Of a stretch of 64,000 nucleotides of DNA, positions 46,072-57,024 are shown one piece after another. Within the stretch, counting starts at the first letter, position 1, and every line of letters starts with the position of its first letter. Origin of the DNA: Maylandia zebra (Eukaryota; Chordata; Actinopteri; Cichliformes; Cichlidae). A program made the translations under genes and the position numbers. Below the pieces are notes generated by a model, which ran no database searches, was not told the origin of the DNA, and saw nothing but the letters and a program-made list of their open reading frames with translations. The stretch lies in assembly GCF_041146795.1 (NCBI RefSeq), contig NC_135168.1, positions 42,097,870 through 42,161,869 of the forward strand, given 5' to 3'.

Positions 46072-48705
46072 GATAAAAAGCTGGTGCGATGTATAGTATT
46101 GATCCATCCAGTGATTAATTATAAGATTAGATATTAGATGTAATTGGATCATTTGAAGTGAGTTTTATCACAACAGACCTTAAGTTGCACCTTCTCTGTG
46201 CTGAGGCTGAGAGTGAACACAGTGGGTTCCTTCTTCTGATATGGAGAGTCTGACTCCATCGACTTCAGCTGGTCCAGGTCCAACTTCTCTGTATACTGAG
46301 AAAAAAATCAGGTCAGTGCTCCCAGCACTTCCTTATTGCCCCTCAAAGCTACTTCCTAATTCTTGGAATTAAACACTCCACATATTTTCAAAAGATGATT
46401 CAGTGATTAAGTCAAGCGCACAATGTGAACAAGCATAGGTGTTTGCTTACGGTATCCTGTGTGTCATCCTTGTACAGAAACAGCGAACACCCACGGAGCT
46501 CTCCATAGTATTTCTTGAAATCCTGAAAGTCATTTGATGAACATATCAGGCATCACACTTAAACTACTTACACTTGACCTGTTTCAGTTTTTCAGCTACG
46601 CAGTCATGTGGAAAACTATGCACACTTCCTGATTCGGTATCTAGTTGCTATCTGGACTTTGACTGAGCTACTGCAGCACCTTGATTCTTTTCTCTTTTCA
46701 GCCATTCTTTAGTAGATTTGGTGCTCTCCATTGTGTAGTTGCATGACCCACTTTTGCCACGTTTTAGCTGTCAGACAGATGGCCTCACATTTGTATATTT
46801 AGTATACAGAGAGATTCACAGTCAACTCAGTATCTGCAAAGTTCACAGGGCCTGTGAACTTTGCAGATACCTTTACCGCCATGTTTGCAATCGGTATCAG
46901 GTGTTTGTGCTGATATGTTGTGTTTGTTTTTTCCAAACGTGTTGCTGTACATTATCTCCAAACATTTCTACTTTGGTCTCATCTGTCTAAAGGACAATGT
47001 TTCAGAAGTCTCGTGGTTTGTTCAGATGCAACCTTGCGGATCAAAGCTGTGCTGCCATGTTTGCTTTAGTGAGAACAGAGGCTTTCTGCTGGCAACCCTT
47101 CCAAAAATGCACTACTTGTTCAGTCTTTTTCTAACTGTTCTGGTGTAAACTTTAACATTTAACACGCTAACTGAGGCCTGTAGAGTCTGAAATGTAGCTC
47201 TTGGTTGTTGTTGAAATTTTTCTGATCTTGATGAGACATCGACCCTGGGTAGATTGTCTTAAAACACACCAGAATGGTCCAGACTAGCAAACTGCTAAAA
47301 CTCTTGCTGGTGATCAGTTCATCAAGTACATTTGATTAACGGCCCATGGCTGCCTCTTACCCTCTTAACTCCTGTGGAAACAGTAAGGATGTAGCTTTTT
47401 CAAAAATGCTCTTTGTCACATGATTGTATTTACACGTATCTAAAGGCTGTAAGATAATTTACAGATGAGGTATTTATATACAGACCTCTATGTCTTGTAT
47501 ATTTATTGTAGGATTACCATTATAAAATATGATGCACCGTCAGAGCCGAGCTACTCACTCACCGGTGATAAAAGGTGGTTAAATTTAGTCCCCTCTCCAC
47601 AATAAGGCAGTAACAGTTTACGTCAGATTGAAACAACTACAGTCAGCCCAGATTACATTTGAATAATAATGTCAAAAATTGCTTCTCTACATTTTTCATG
47701 CCATTAAAATATTTTACAGTTATAAAACCTTTTCGATAACCAATAAAACAATCTCATAAAAATGTGTCCTACATAGTTTATGTGTACCACAGCACTGTGT
47801 GTCTGCTGAAAGTCATGACTGCATGAAGAGTACAGACATAAAACATTTTTATGTTTTTTGATGTTGAGTAACACAAAATTAAGATAAGATAAGATAAGAT
47901 AACCTTTATTAGTCCCACACGTGGGAAATTTGTTTTGTCACAGCAGGAAGTGGACAGTGCAAAAGTTATGAGGCAAAAATTAGAATACAATAAGAATAAA
48001 TACAGTACACAACTGTACAGAATAGAATAAAATAAAATACTATATACAGTAGAATAAAATAAAATAAATATACAATAAGATAAAAATAGAATACAAATAC
48101 AAATACTATATACAACTGAGTAAAAATACAACGATGACAGAAAGGATTATTGCACTTAGTATTATTGCATATGTATGGATGTGTGTGCTTGATCAGTTAA
48201 AGTCTTTATTATGGAGTCTGACAGCAGTGGGGAGGAAAGACCTGCGAAATCTCTCCGTCCCACACCGTGGGTGCCGCAGTCTCCCTTTGCTTTGTCTCCA
48301 CTTTTTAAAGTAGTCCAAGAGTAATCAGATTATGCTACACAAATTTATGTAATCTAGCGGATTAATAATCAGATATGTAGCTTGTACTCAGCAACCAACA
48401 TTACAGTGCAGTGCAGTAAGACCCAACTCTCTGACCTACAGCATTAAAATACTGTCGGTCAGTAAGTGATTTAGTAACAGGCCGACAAAGCTAATTCTCC
48501 ATTATAAGTCCTTACTTTTGTTACACTTTTGCAGCTTTTGTTTGGTTTGTTTGGTCTTAATTATTTACATTTCCTCATGTTTATTCCCCATATTCGTTCT
48601 TACCTTGTCTTTACTGTGTTTCTTCAGCAGGTGTCCGGAGTAGTAGAGAGGCAGGGCTGTGATCGTCTCCCTCCTCTTGTGGACAACTCTGGGGGGCACT
48701 GACAT
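41596..48705 (-). CDS. stap1: STAP-family PH-SH2 signalling adaptor (stap1-like)
   Basis: Cytoplasmic adaptor with an N-terminal PH domain and an SH2 domain; in mammals STAP1/STAP2 bind phosphotyrosine on receptors and kinases in immune cells. Ten exons on the minus strand: 48705-48604, 46522-46451, 46295-46179, 46005-45949, 45314-45142, 44998-44867, 44378-44309, 42174-42072, 42001-41825, 41714-41596; phases agree, giving 373 residues. PH segment: ITALPLYYSGHLLKKH to EVWRGFILTVVK. SH2 segment: CFFDVTRKEAEKMLEENPEC then IILRPS, where the Arg is the phosphotyrosine-binding residue, to FVIELETPV. The tail carries tyrosines in GEYVIPDD and ENIYVSTDE. The start MSVPPRVVHKRRE is chosen by similarity; an in-frame ATG lies 27 codons upstream (48786). 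PH and SH2 resemble human STAP1 more than STAP2, but the long tyrosine tail is STAP2-like, so the symbol is provisional. Confidence 0.88.
42427..42500 (-). pseudogene. tRNA-Phe pseudogene (degenerate)
   Basis: The minus strand shows the anticodon arm AGACTGAAGATCTGAGG and a T arm GGTTCAAGTCC ending GGTTTTGGCA. The 5' acceptor and D arm are no longer recognisable. It is inverted relative to the three intact copies. The 5' limit is approximate. Confidence 0.7.
42690..42763 (+). tRNA. tRNA-Phe (GAA), slightly diverged copy
   Basis: Acceptor GCCGAAA pairs with TTTCGGC. The anticodon loop CTGAAGA gives GAA. The T stem CCTGG/CCAGG is perfect. It differs from the two downstream copies by GCTTAG in the D arm and one extra base in the variable region (GGCCCCCTGG), giving 74 nt. 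No TTTT follows closely, so function is less certain. Confidence 0.8.
43314..43587. mobile_element. foldback (long inverted repeat) element
   Basis: Two arms of about 117 bp (43315-43431 and 43470-43586) are near-perfect reverse complements around a 38-nt loop. The outer ends read TCCAAAAGTTGATTCTGTTC and its complement. The inner ends read CCCCAATCTTATAAAC and its complement. The arm words (GGATGAGTGATGAAAC, TGACTGCAGG) are familiar from dispersed fish repeats. No protein is encoded. It lies between two tRNA-Phe genes inside a stap1-like intron. Confidence 0.85.
43634..43706 (+). tRNA. tRNA-Phe (GAA)
   Basis: 73-nt cloverleaf: acceptor GCCGAAA/TTTCGGC, D arm GCTC-AGTTGGGA-GAGC, anticodon GAA at 43667-43669, T arm CCTGG-TTCAATC-CCGGG, discriminator A. 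Internal promoter boxes TAGCTCAGTTGGG and GGTTCAATCCC are intact. No TTTT lies within about 40 nt, so termination may occur late. Confidence 0.95.
43984..44056 (+). tRNA. tRNA-Phe (GAA)
   Basis: Identical to the 43634 copy except AGCTGGG in the D loop. It is followed at 44062-44065 by TTTT, a canonical RNA polymerase III terminator. The shared 3' flank (ATTGTG then TTTGATTA) shows that this copy and the previous one arose by tandem duplication. Confidence 0.96.
45405..45750 (+). mobile_element. Tc1-like transposon relic (N-terminal part)
   Basis: In a stap1-like intron. The broken plus-strand frame reads KGDLSDSAFAVGAELAGLII and SETADLLGF, matching the helix-turn-helix N-terminus of a widespread Tc1/mariner transposase family. 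The flanking sequence (ATATCTAATCAGTCAATCAA) also fits. Many stops; inactive. Confidence 0.8.
46007..46068 (+). repeat. (CA)n repeat forming a (TG)n splice-acceptor tract
   Basis: About 31 CA units on the plus strand. On the transcribed minus strand it is a (TG)n tract that ends TGTAG directly at the acceptor of the stap1-like exon 46005-45949, with no separate polypyrimidine tract between. Confidence 0.95.
46590..47340 (-). mobile_element. Tc1/mariner transposase relic
   Basis: In the first stap1-like intron, the minus strand of a Tc1 element of the same family as 38640-39110. The plus strand holds the complement of the family's conserved block (CTGTCTAAAGGACAATGTTT, then the AAGTCTCGTGGTTTGTTCAG region). 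Indels and stops throughout; a perfect palindrome sits inside at 46830-46870. Confidence 0.75.
46830..46870. other. perfect 20-bp palindrome inside Tc1 relic
   Basis: Arms GTATCTGCAAAGTTCACAGG and its complement flank a single G. Related Tc1 copies, as I recall them, are not palindromic at this place, so it probably arose by a local template switch. Confidence 0.85.
47879..48300 (-). mobile_element. 5'-truncated LINE fragment (ORF2 C-terminus and 3' tail)
   Basis: The minus strand encodes RLRHPRCGTERFRRSFLPTA then VRLHNKDFN and a stop, the C-terminal end of a fish LINE reverse-transcriptase ORF. An AT-rich 3' region follows, ending in repeated TTATC units at 47879-47900. It is in the first stap1-like intron. 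Confidence 0.75.
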
Positions 48706-49098
48706 TGTCCAGTAGTCTCTCAAGTCAACGTCTTCTTCTGCCCTGGTTTGGCTCAGCTTATGTCTTACAGTGCAGTCACTAGTCAAGGGCGAACTGCTGA
48801 GTCCTGGAAAAGCTTTGTTCTGATTTTGTTTCCTTATGAGGCTCTGATAACGGGTATGAATTGAGACTAGGCGTCCAGAATATGAGAGTTTTGATCACGA
48901 GGCCATAAATGTACAAAGATAAGCCTTTCTTTCCCCCAACTTCAGCCTCAGCACTGTCCTCTCCCTCAGAATGAGGAAATGTTAGTAAATATATAAAGAA
49001 GGAAGTAGCTGGTGTTATAAGAACTCTCATACTAACTTGTGCTTTTGTACTTTGGACCTGAGCATATCCCTAAAAAGCTTTACACCACAATAAAATAT

Positions 49099-49099
<1 letters not shown>

Positions 49100-49180
<81 letters not shown>
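49100..49180 (+). repeat. (CA)n microsatellite
   Basis: About 40 uninterrupted CA units, the longest in the window. The overlapping open frame is a repeat artefact. Confidence 0.97.
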
Positions 49181-49183
<3 letters not shown>

Positions 49184-50939
49184 CACATCAGATCAAAGAT
49201 TATTTCAGTTAACTTCACTTATTTCTTGGAGATTTATCTTAACTTTAAACATAATAAATTCTTACCTAGAATTAAATTCAGGTGTAAATGGGACTGCAAA
49301 CAGATTCTGAGGAATTCACACATACACACGCACGCACAAGCTCTTAATATTGCAAGTCAGCGTAATATTTAGATTGAACACACGATTAAAGAAGATAAGC
49401 AACACTTGTTTAAAAACATTCAGCAGGATTTGTCGTGTGAGAGCTGGCACGGCGCCATGTACTAAGACAGATTTATCACAAAGTTGAAAATATACAATAC
49501 ACAGAATACATACATGAATGGTTTAAACTTGACTATAAGATGGTATCAATATATTTTAAGGTGTAAAGGACAAGGGCAAAATTAGACTGAAAACTTAAAA
49601 AAAAAAAGTAAATTGCTGAAACCTGCATCACTACTTAAAATTCAGTGATGCTAGCTAGATAAATAAATAGTTCGATATTGTGTAGCAGATAACAGAAATA
49701 ACAGTGTTAGCTATACATTTTCAATACATCGTATTATCCTCAGCAGTAGTAAGGTAGAAGTGTGTCTACGGTACTTGTTACAGTTTATGAACCGTTACAT
49801 AAAGGTTACATGTAACACTCTCAGGTGCAGCTAATCACACCAGCAGAAGGCTCTTACTTCAGATTGTCTGGGATTTTGGGAGGTAAGAAAAGCATCATTG
49901 TTTTCCAAGTGCATTCAATCTGTGGTGAACATGGTTAATGTTTAACTGATGCCAAGCAGCATTTTAACCTTTTACCCTGACATTTACCAGTATGATAGCA
50001 GGCAGTGACATTGGCGGCCATTAAAACCTTTGAGCAGTTGTTCAGCTAAAATGTGTTTTAGAGGAATTACTTGCACGTGTCTGTCTGCATGACACTTCCT
50101 GCATTTTTGCTTTAGAGTTGTTAGCCACACTGCCAGGAATGTTTAAATAGGGCTTTTTAATAAATTTGGTAATTGCAAAGAAAAAAAGGTATTTAAAAAA
50201 AACCCAATATATGACCTGAGCCAAGATGAGCAGGTAAAACTGACAAATTCATTAACAAAGCTCAACCATTAAAAGTCAAGGATGTTAGATAGAATTATTA
50301 GCTTTTCAGCTATTATGTTTATAAGCCTTCTTAAGGTTTGTTCTTCCTTTTTCCTGATCCAAACGGGTTAAAGAACCTGAACAGACGGTAAAACCTCTTG
50401 AGACACATCTGGAATTATTGACACTGAATTACAGTCACTATAGTAACCGGCTTGATTAAGACACTGGCTGCTATTGTATCATAACAAAGTGATCAGAACC
50501 CTAAAATAAGAGCCTTCTTTGAGTTGTCTGCCTTTGCATTTGTTCCACTGTCTCATAATCCCATCAAGTGTTAATGCTCTTCTGAGTGATTTGCCTTAAT
50601 GAGTTTTAGCTTGAAGTGTTTCCGGAGCTGTGCTGTTATGATAAGAAGTGGGTGTGGATGCATTACTAGCTCTGTTAATGCATCCTTGGTACAGAGTCAC
50701 TTTACAAGACAAACTACTCACAGAAGTGCTGCCCTCTACTGATGCAAGCTCATTTTCAGTCCTTCTATTTTGAGAGGAATTTTCAATCATTCAAGTATAA
50801 AAAAAGACACCAAACTCAAGGGATGAAAAAGTCTTGTGTCTACACAAGGACTTAGAAAAGAACCAATTTTACCTATTTTTATTAGCAGTTTGTCACAAAA
50901 AATACACGATTTGTTCTCTCTCGCTGTTCATTGAAACCT

Positions 50940-51400
50940 CATCAGAAAGGGTCTCAGTGGAAGAGCGGCAGTCAAGAAGCTAGAAGGGAAACAGGGAAAA
51001 AAGGTTGAGCTATGCCAAATAGGGGATTTTATCACAACTGATGGAATTATGAATGCAGAAAAGTGCCACCAAATTTAAAACCACCATACAATACCATCTC
51101 AAAAGCAGCTGATTGATAGCTGCTTCTTTTTTCAGTATTGCAATGATCCCAAACATACTGTCAGTGCAGTAGAATTATACTTGGATACAAACACACACAC
51201 ACACACACACACTAGAACATGATCAGTCATGGATTGGCCTCCCCAGAGCCCAGACTTCAACATTAGTGAAGCAGAATGAGATTATCTCAACAGAGAACTG
51301 AACAAAGACACCCATTTTCCATTTTCCTAGCAAAATATGAATAAACGAATGGTGACTGAAGACTTTTGAACAGTATTGTATTTAACCCTTTCTCACTTCA
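50940..51400 (+). mobile_element. Tc1/mariner transposase relic (C-terminal part)
   Basis: The plus strand reads FQYCNDPKHTVSAVELYLDT, containing the conserved catalytic Asp of NDPKHT. After a CA run and a frame shift it reads SVMDWPPQSPDFNISEAE, a stop, then DYLNRELNKD. That is the usual Tc1 C-terminal order. Inactive. Confidence 0.88.
51188..51212 (+). repeat. (CA)n run inside Tc1 relic
   Basis: About 12 CA units, expanded within the decayed transposase sequence. Confidence 0.9.
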
Positions 51401-52179
51401 AATGGAACATGGTGTCCCTCATCCACCTGGCAAGGGGTGGTGGAGGTAATCGTTCCAGTTTTAAATAACAAGATGATGGGCTAACAGGCAATCAAAAGAA
51501 AGAGTATTATGGATGTTTTTAGACCAGGTTTCACACTAAATATGGCAATCATAGGACTGGGCTCAGCTGGTGTGTTTAAAGCCTCCCTGAGTGATTTAAA
51601 TATGGAACACCAGAATGCACTGAGGTCAGGGTCTGACTAAAACATCTGGATTAAAGTACCGGGAGGTGATTTACATGCGCTACATATCGGGTCCAAATGA
51701 GGGTATATTTTTGCTAATTCAGCTTAACGCAGTGACACTGGTGGACAACTAGCCTGTGACTAGTACAGGGAGAAGAAGAGCTGCGTTCCAAGATACATCT
51801 GAAAATCTGGTATTCAATTGAGTTTTAAGCATGTGTAATGATTGAGGGCATATTTCACCTATCCAATAAATCTGGGAATTTATTCCATGTTCCTGTCATT
51901 TTTTACTTTGTACTGTATTTCTGTCTAATCTGTATCTATAGCACTTATTATATGCCCGTCCAGGGCATATAAAATCTGAGGAAGAGGACCACTTTTTTGC
52001 TTATTGACCTTCATTTAGGATTATTTGGGGTTTTTTTGCCTTTATTTGATATTTGACATACAGCAAAGAACACAAATCGGGCAGCTGCTCCACCAGTAAG
52101 CTAAACCAGGCCTTGTTTATTGACCATCTTAAGGTTTATTCAGTTTTTCTGTCATGAACATTTATTTTACGCCCAGCTG

Positions 52180-52365
52180 ATAGCTGCCCGTCCCATCGCT
52201 TGTTCTGCCAGAGGTTTCCTCCTGGTAAAAGGGAGTTTTTCCTTCCCACTGTCACCAAGTACTTGATTGTTGGGGTTTTTCTGTATTATTGTGGGGTCTT
52301 TATCTTACAGTATAAAGCACCTTGAGGTGATTGTTGTTGCTTTATAAACAGAATTGCGGTTTCTA
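52180..52365 (+). repeat. LINE-type 3'-tail repeat
   Basis: Sequence with AGAGGTTTCCTCCTGGTAAA, GGGAGTTTTTCCTTCCCACT, then GGGGTCTTTATCTTACAGTA and AAGCACCTTGAGGTGA. Same family as the antisense copy at 6236-6480. Confidence 0.65.
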
Positions 52366-53106
52366 AGTTTAAAGGTGAAGCTGATTTGATAGCTTTGGTT
52401 TATTGTGGTCACATGCTGAATTATTTGCACACAGATGTTGCCATGGTGCTTCATAAATTTTTTGTGGTGCATGAGGGATTTGTGCACGTGTCTAGATATA
52501 CTTAGTAAAACCAAAACAAAAACACATTCGTCATCCTGTTAATATTCTCTACATGCTTCATGCAGATTGATGTCTACTGCTGAGCAGATTTCTTTCTCAG
52601 CGGTGTTTCTTTTTTTTTGACCCCACTGCTCCTTCTAGCAGCTCCCATCTTCTACTTTAATCCCTCATCCTGGAGGGGAGGCCAGGGAGATGCACACAAA
52701 GGAGAGAAAGCAGTCTCTGCTCTCCATCATGAGGCCCCTAATGATGCTAACCCTATACCACTGACAGAGGAGAAAGTGGCCACAGGGGTGACAGGGATGG
52801 GGGATAATATGTTGGACTGATGAAGCTCTATTAGGCTGTTCTTTGCTTCAAATAATGTGAATAAAACATGAAAGGTGAGGCTTGTTATCTTGGTTTTATT
52901 TCCACATGTTTTCGATTATGATCCAGATTTCTATCTCGGTGATAGTAATAAATAGAATTACAGTTAAACGAGTTCTGCAGTCATCCTGTTTGTGGCACTA
53001 AAGCGGTGATATTTTTTCTTCTCAGGGCTCCTTATTCAGCTGCACTGACACGAAGGTCCTAAACAAGAGGATGTATGAGACAGAGAAAGACACATCAAAG
53101 CTGACC

Positions 53107-56100
53107 TCATATGAGAGATAAGTGATCATAATTCAGTAAATACTGACCCATCACGTCTGGATTACGATTAGCTGGCAGGCTTGTATAAGAGGTTAAGCTG
53201 GACAGAGAGATCATGCAGGGGTCCGGCTGTCCCCAGGTGTCATAACATGAACACGGCTGGTCTTGGTACACGCTGCAAGAGATGTCCCCTGCTGGAAAAC
53301 AAAACAGTTCCAGCTCAGGTTCTCTTTTATTTCCCTTCCTGTCTCCATTTCTATCTTCACTTGTGCTAATTAGACGAATGATGAAACACATGCATGCCTG
53401 CGTTTCCAGGGGTAACTATGCATATTTTTCCATGCAATCTCCTCTTCTAATGCTCGCAGTGATGGAGATGTGAGGGTGTATGGGCCTGTAATGAGAGGCC
53501 AAGGTGAGGAGGAGGCAGCGAGGAGCAGAGAACCTGCTGGCTTTGAGGACAGAAGCCTGGGGAGCTGAGGTGGACCTCCTGCCGCGGAGGTTGTTTTAGT
53601 CAGACTAATATTAACATAAGACCGCTGGCTTTTCACATCAGTCTGCCATGTGGTCACAAGCTGCGGAGAAGAATAGGCTCTAAACCCTGAGCCTCCTCTG
53701 TAAATACATCCATGTGTGTGAGCTCTTACAGTAGAAAAAGAAATGGCCAGTGAAGTTTGTCTATCTTAAGGATGCAATTTCAAACAATGTGTTTGACTTT
53801 TCTTGCAGAAATTATGTTTTCTTGGTATGACTTTAAAATATATATGTATTTTTAAAAAGGTGCATCAAGAAAAAAACTTGTTGGAAAGGTATTAAAAATA
53901 GGACTTTCAAAGACATCTGAACAATGTGCAGATTTGCTTAAAAAGAGAAACTTTACATTCTTCACCAGTTATCCAGCTAGTGTCTGCAAGCTCCAGAGGC
54001 ACCAGCTCATGAGCAGATATGAACGTTTCTAGATTTGTGACACCAACATGACTACAATCAGATGAGAAGATTGTATGACTCAATATGAAACACAGTAATA
54101 ACAGTTTAAAAGTTTCTCCTCTCTTCTAATCTCTGTCAACAAATGTGTTTCCCAGGGCTCAATAGCACTTAGAAAAAATATATGCAAGCATAGCCTAAAC
54201 TTTCTCTCAGCTCCACATCACCACAAACTGTCTGCCAGACATCACTAACTGCTTCTGTGACCTCAGGATCTGATTATCTTCCAGTTTTCTCAAAATTAAC
54301 AAAAACAAAACTCATGTTTTTTTTTTTTATTAAAATGCACTTGTATGAAGAGTTGGAGCTCAATTTCTTGCAGTTCATGGTTGTTTACTACCTGCCCATC
54401 CATGATGGCTAACAAACTACGGTGTATCCTGGACTTGACCTTATATTCTATTATCTTCTATTTAAACTAAAGCTTCCTGGGTCCAGATATTCACCTACAA
54501 CCTTTTTCAGTGTTGGGGTTTATTTCAACCTCTTGCAGCATCTCTCATTTCTGTCATTAATTCTCCTTTCTTTCTGTTGCTTTTTTCACCTTTTGTTTGA
54601 ACGATTGTAACAGAATCTTTTCTGTAGCATTAAGATTCATATCCCTGGAGCATCCCCTGCTCAAGTTCCTTTGAGATTTTGTGTCTCACAACCTCTATGA
54701 GCAACTGAATCGCTACACCATCTCCCAAAATCTTTGCTCCATTGACACTGAGCAGCCACCCATTTCCCTTTCTCTGGACTTACATGTGATGCTGCAGGCA
54801 GGAGTTGCTCCTTAATAATGTCTGACAAAAATGGAGAGCTGCTAACAGCAGATAAAGCAATCGAGTGTAGAAATTGGTAGTAGAAGTGAAAATATAGAAA
54901 TTAATAGAATACTCGTGAGCCTGAACTTTCAACATGAACAATTGCAGATCATGCTCACAGATTACATTACCTTCTGGTATCTTGCAGCTATATTTTGAGA
55001 TTCCCAGAATCCCACTGATGGAAAAGCTGGTTGGGGAGGAACAGGCTGTTCCCATGGCAACTGATGACGCTGAGGACACTGCAGAGGCAGAGGTTTAGTG
55101 TCATTAAACATTTGTGAGAGCACTAGAGGGTAAAAGAAACAGTCTTACCAGCTTCACAAGATTCGGACTGAACTTTCTTCCTGATGATTCTGTGAGGACA
55201 GAAATAACCCACTCAACGTTTTTCTTCACTTTTAAAATCTGTGTAGTCAGACACACGTGAGTTCACACACTGTACCTGTTGATGGAGCTGATGCTGGGCA
55301 CACTGTTCTGGTCACACACTTGCTCCAGCAGCAGCCTGTCTCGGATCTCCCAGGCGAACATGGTGGGGTTGTGGTGTTTCAGTTGGAGGATCTTTTGCAC
55401 AACTTGGGGAGTGGCCACTTTGGGCTTAGAGCCCCCGATCAGTCCGGGTCTGATGCTTCCTGTCTCATTGTACCTGAACAAACAATGTCAATATCTATCA
55501 GTTGGGCTAACATTTTACCTGAAAGCAATGCTGTATAACAACCACATCAAAAAGTCACCTTTCAAGGATTTTCACCTTTAATCAGCTATTGTAATATATT
55601 TTTTTTTACATTTTCCATAAAAACCTCAAGCTGTAATGAAGTGAGAAAAACCAAGAAGTTTAACAGTCCAGCTTAAAGCTTAAAAAAGCAACAACAAAAT
55701 ATCACAGCATCACAAAGAAATTACACTCACTAGCGTGCTCACACAAAATATTTGCATTAATATAAGTAGGACATGGAATAGATTAAAAAGATAATGACAA
55801 GTTTTACAAATAAGCTAAAAAAATTGTTTAAAATATGTGGTTTTCATATTCAATTGATACACTTTGCTTTTGGAAAAGTGGTAAAACAGCCAAGCAGACA
55901 TCACTACTAACACTACTAAATAAAACAAATAGTTGTTTCAAGTCAAATAACAGTTGTTTCAAGTCAAACGGGCGACCGTGGCTCAGGAGGTTGGGATGTG
56001 TATCTGTAACCGGAAGGTCGCCGGTTCGATCACCGGGCTCTCTGTCCTGGTCGTTGTGTCCTTGGGCAAGACTACCGCCTACTGGTGTTGGCCAGAGGGG

Positions 56101-57024
56101 CCGATGGCGCGATATGGCAGCCTTGCCTCTGTCAGTCTACCCCAGGGCAGCTGTGGCTACGACCGTAGCTTTCCTCCACCAGTGAGTGAATGAATAGTGG
56201 CATTGTAAAGCGCTTTGGGCTATATAAATCCAATCCAGCTCCGGCTGTGTAGATGAGTTAGTGAAACAACTTGATCAGCTGTCTTCTTGCGTCTTGTGAT
56301 ACAACATATGCCCTCTAACCATCGGTATCCGTACACCTTTCCATTACCAGCTGTTTTTATTTTACTCTTCCAAGCTCGTGTTTTTTCTTTTTGACCAAAT
56401 GCAGCTTTCAGCTCTTCAGCGCCCTCATCACATATCAGCAAACTGCGTTCATGAGCAAAAAAAAAAAAGACACAATCGTACTTCATAATTAGTTTTATTA
56501 ACAAGGGTTAATAAAACTAATTATGAAGTACGATTTCACTATATAAAGCATTATATAAAAGGCGTCAATCTTTATATTTCAATCTGACATTGATTAACAA
56601 TCACGTGGCCCTGATGCTCCTTCCTACATTACAGACTCCGTTTACCTGGCCAGTATTTTGCTGACGCAGCCGTGACTGACGCGCAGGCGGCGGGAGATCT
56701 CACAGGGACGCACGCCCTGTTGCGCGAGCTCCACGATGTGCTGTCTCACCACGTGAGGTAACGGGCGGCCGTTAATGAAGACACCGCCAAGCTGATTGAC
56801 TCCACCGTGCCCTGAGCACCGGAGCGGATGAAGAAACATCAGTTAAATTGTGCTATACTTTGGACCACCCATTTATGCGACTGCCGCGTACTACTTAAAG
56901 TTAAAGAGGTAACACTATAACTTAGTCTGGGCTACGGTGCTTGTAAAGTCCCTCACTAGGAAACATCATTAGGCTACTTACTGTGCATAACGGTGAGCGG
57001 AGCCTGTCCAAAATGCACTTCCAT
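53107..57024 (-). CDS. pax5: divergent Pax2/5/8-class transcription factor (pax5-like)
   Basis: Paired-domain DNA-binding regulator; PAX5 sets B-cell and midbrain-hindbrain fate in vertebrates. Minus-strand exons: 57024-56982 ([14 protein letters not shown]), 56811-56646, 55473-55276, 55189-55149, 55078-54971; candidate last exon 53272-53107. Phases agree up to 54971. The paired domain runs from [20 protein letters not shown] through [20 protein letters not shown] and [13 protein letters not shown] to SSINRIIRKKV. The octapeptide-type motif [10 protein letters not shown] follows, placing it in the 2/5/8 class. The candidate last exon resembles the PAX5 C-terminus (YDTWGQPDP against YNDSWRFPNP). 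The domain is unusually changed for this class (KILARYN for KILGRYY, PCEISRR for PCDISRQ). No homeodomain remnant was found. The pax5 name rests on the head-to-head zcchc7 neighbour. Exons between 54971 and 53272 are unresolved. Confidence 0.8.
55970..56236 (+). mobile_element. tRNA-derived SINE, near full length
   Basis: Head with CGACCGTGGCTCAGGAGG and box B GGTTCGATCAC, a body with TCGTTGTGTCCTTGGGCAAG, and an L2-like 3' tail with TTGTAAAGCGCTTTGGGCTA then TATAAATCCAATCC. It lies in the pax5-like intron between paired-domain exons. A 17-nt sequence (AGTTGTTTCAAGTCAAA) is duplicated just upstream (55931 and 55952). Confidence 0.8.
56474..56535. other. perfect 28-bp inverted repeat
   Basis: Arms begin AATCGTACTTCATAATTAGT and are exact complements over 28 bases around the loop CAAGGG. 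It is in the intron that splits the pax5-like paired domain, 111 nt downstream (in transcript sense) of the end of exon 2 at 56646. It would be a strong intronic RNA hairpin or a cruciform in DNA. Confidence 0.93.

Larger units (their letters stand above)
48787..53106. other. intergenic region between stap1-like and pax5-like genes
   Basis: No gene was supported. Contents: a CA microsatellite (49100-49180), a Tc1 relic (50940-51400) and a LINE-type tail (52180-52365). The block 52617-52820 has an open frame on the plus strand but no family match; it could be an unrecognised exon on either strand. The STAP promoter should lie just right of 48705. Confidence 0.5.

Noticed and set aside
53107..57024. 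Pax1/9, Pax3/7, Pax4/6 or pox-neuro identity
   Set aside because: [34 protein letters not shown] and SISGILGI follow the Pax2/5/8 pattern. Some pox-neuro-like residues (PSISSINR) are too few to decide otherwise.
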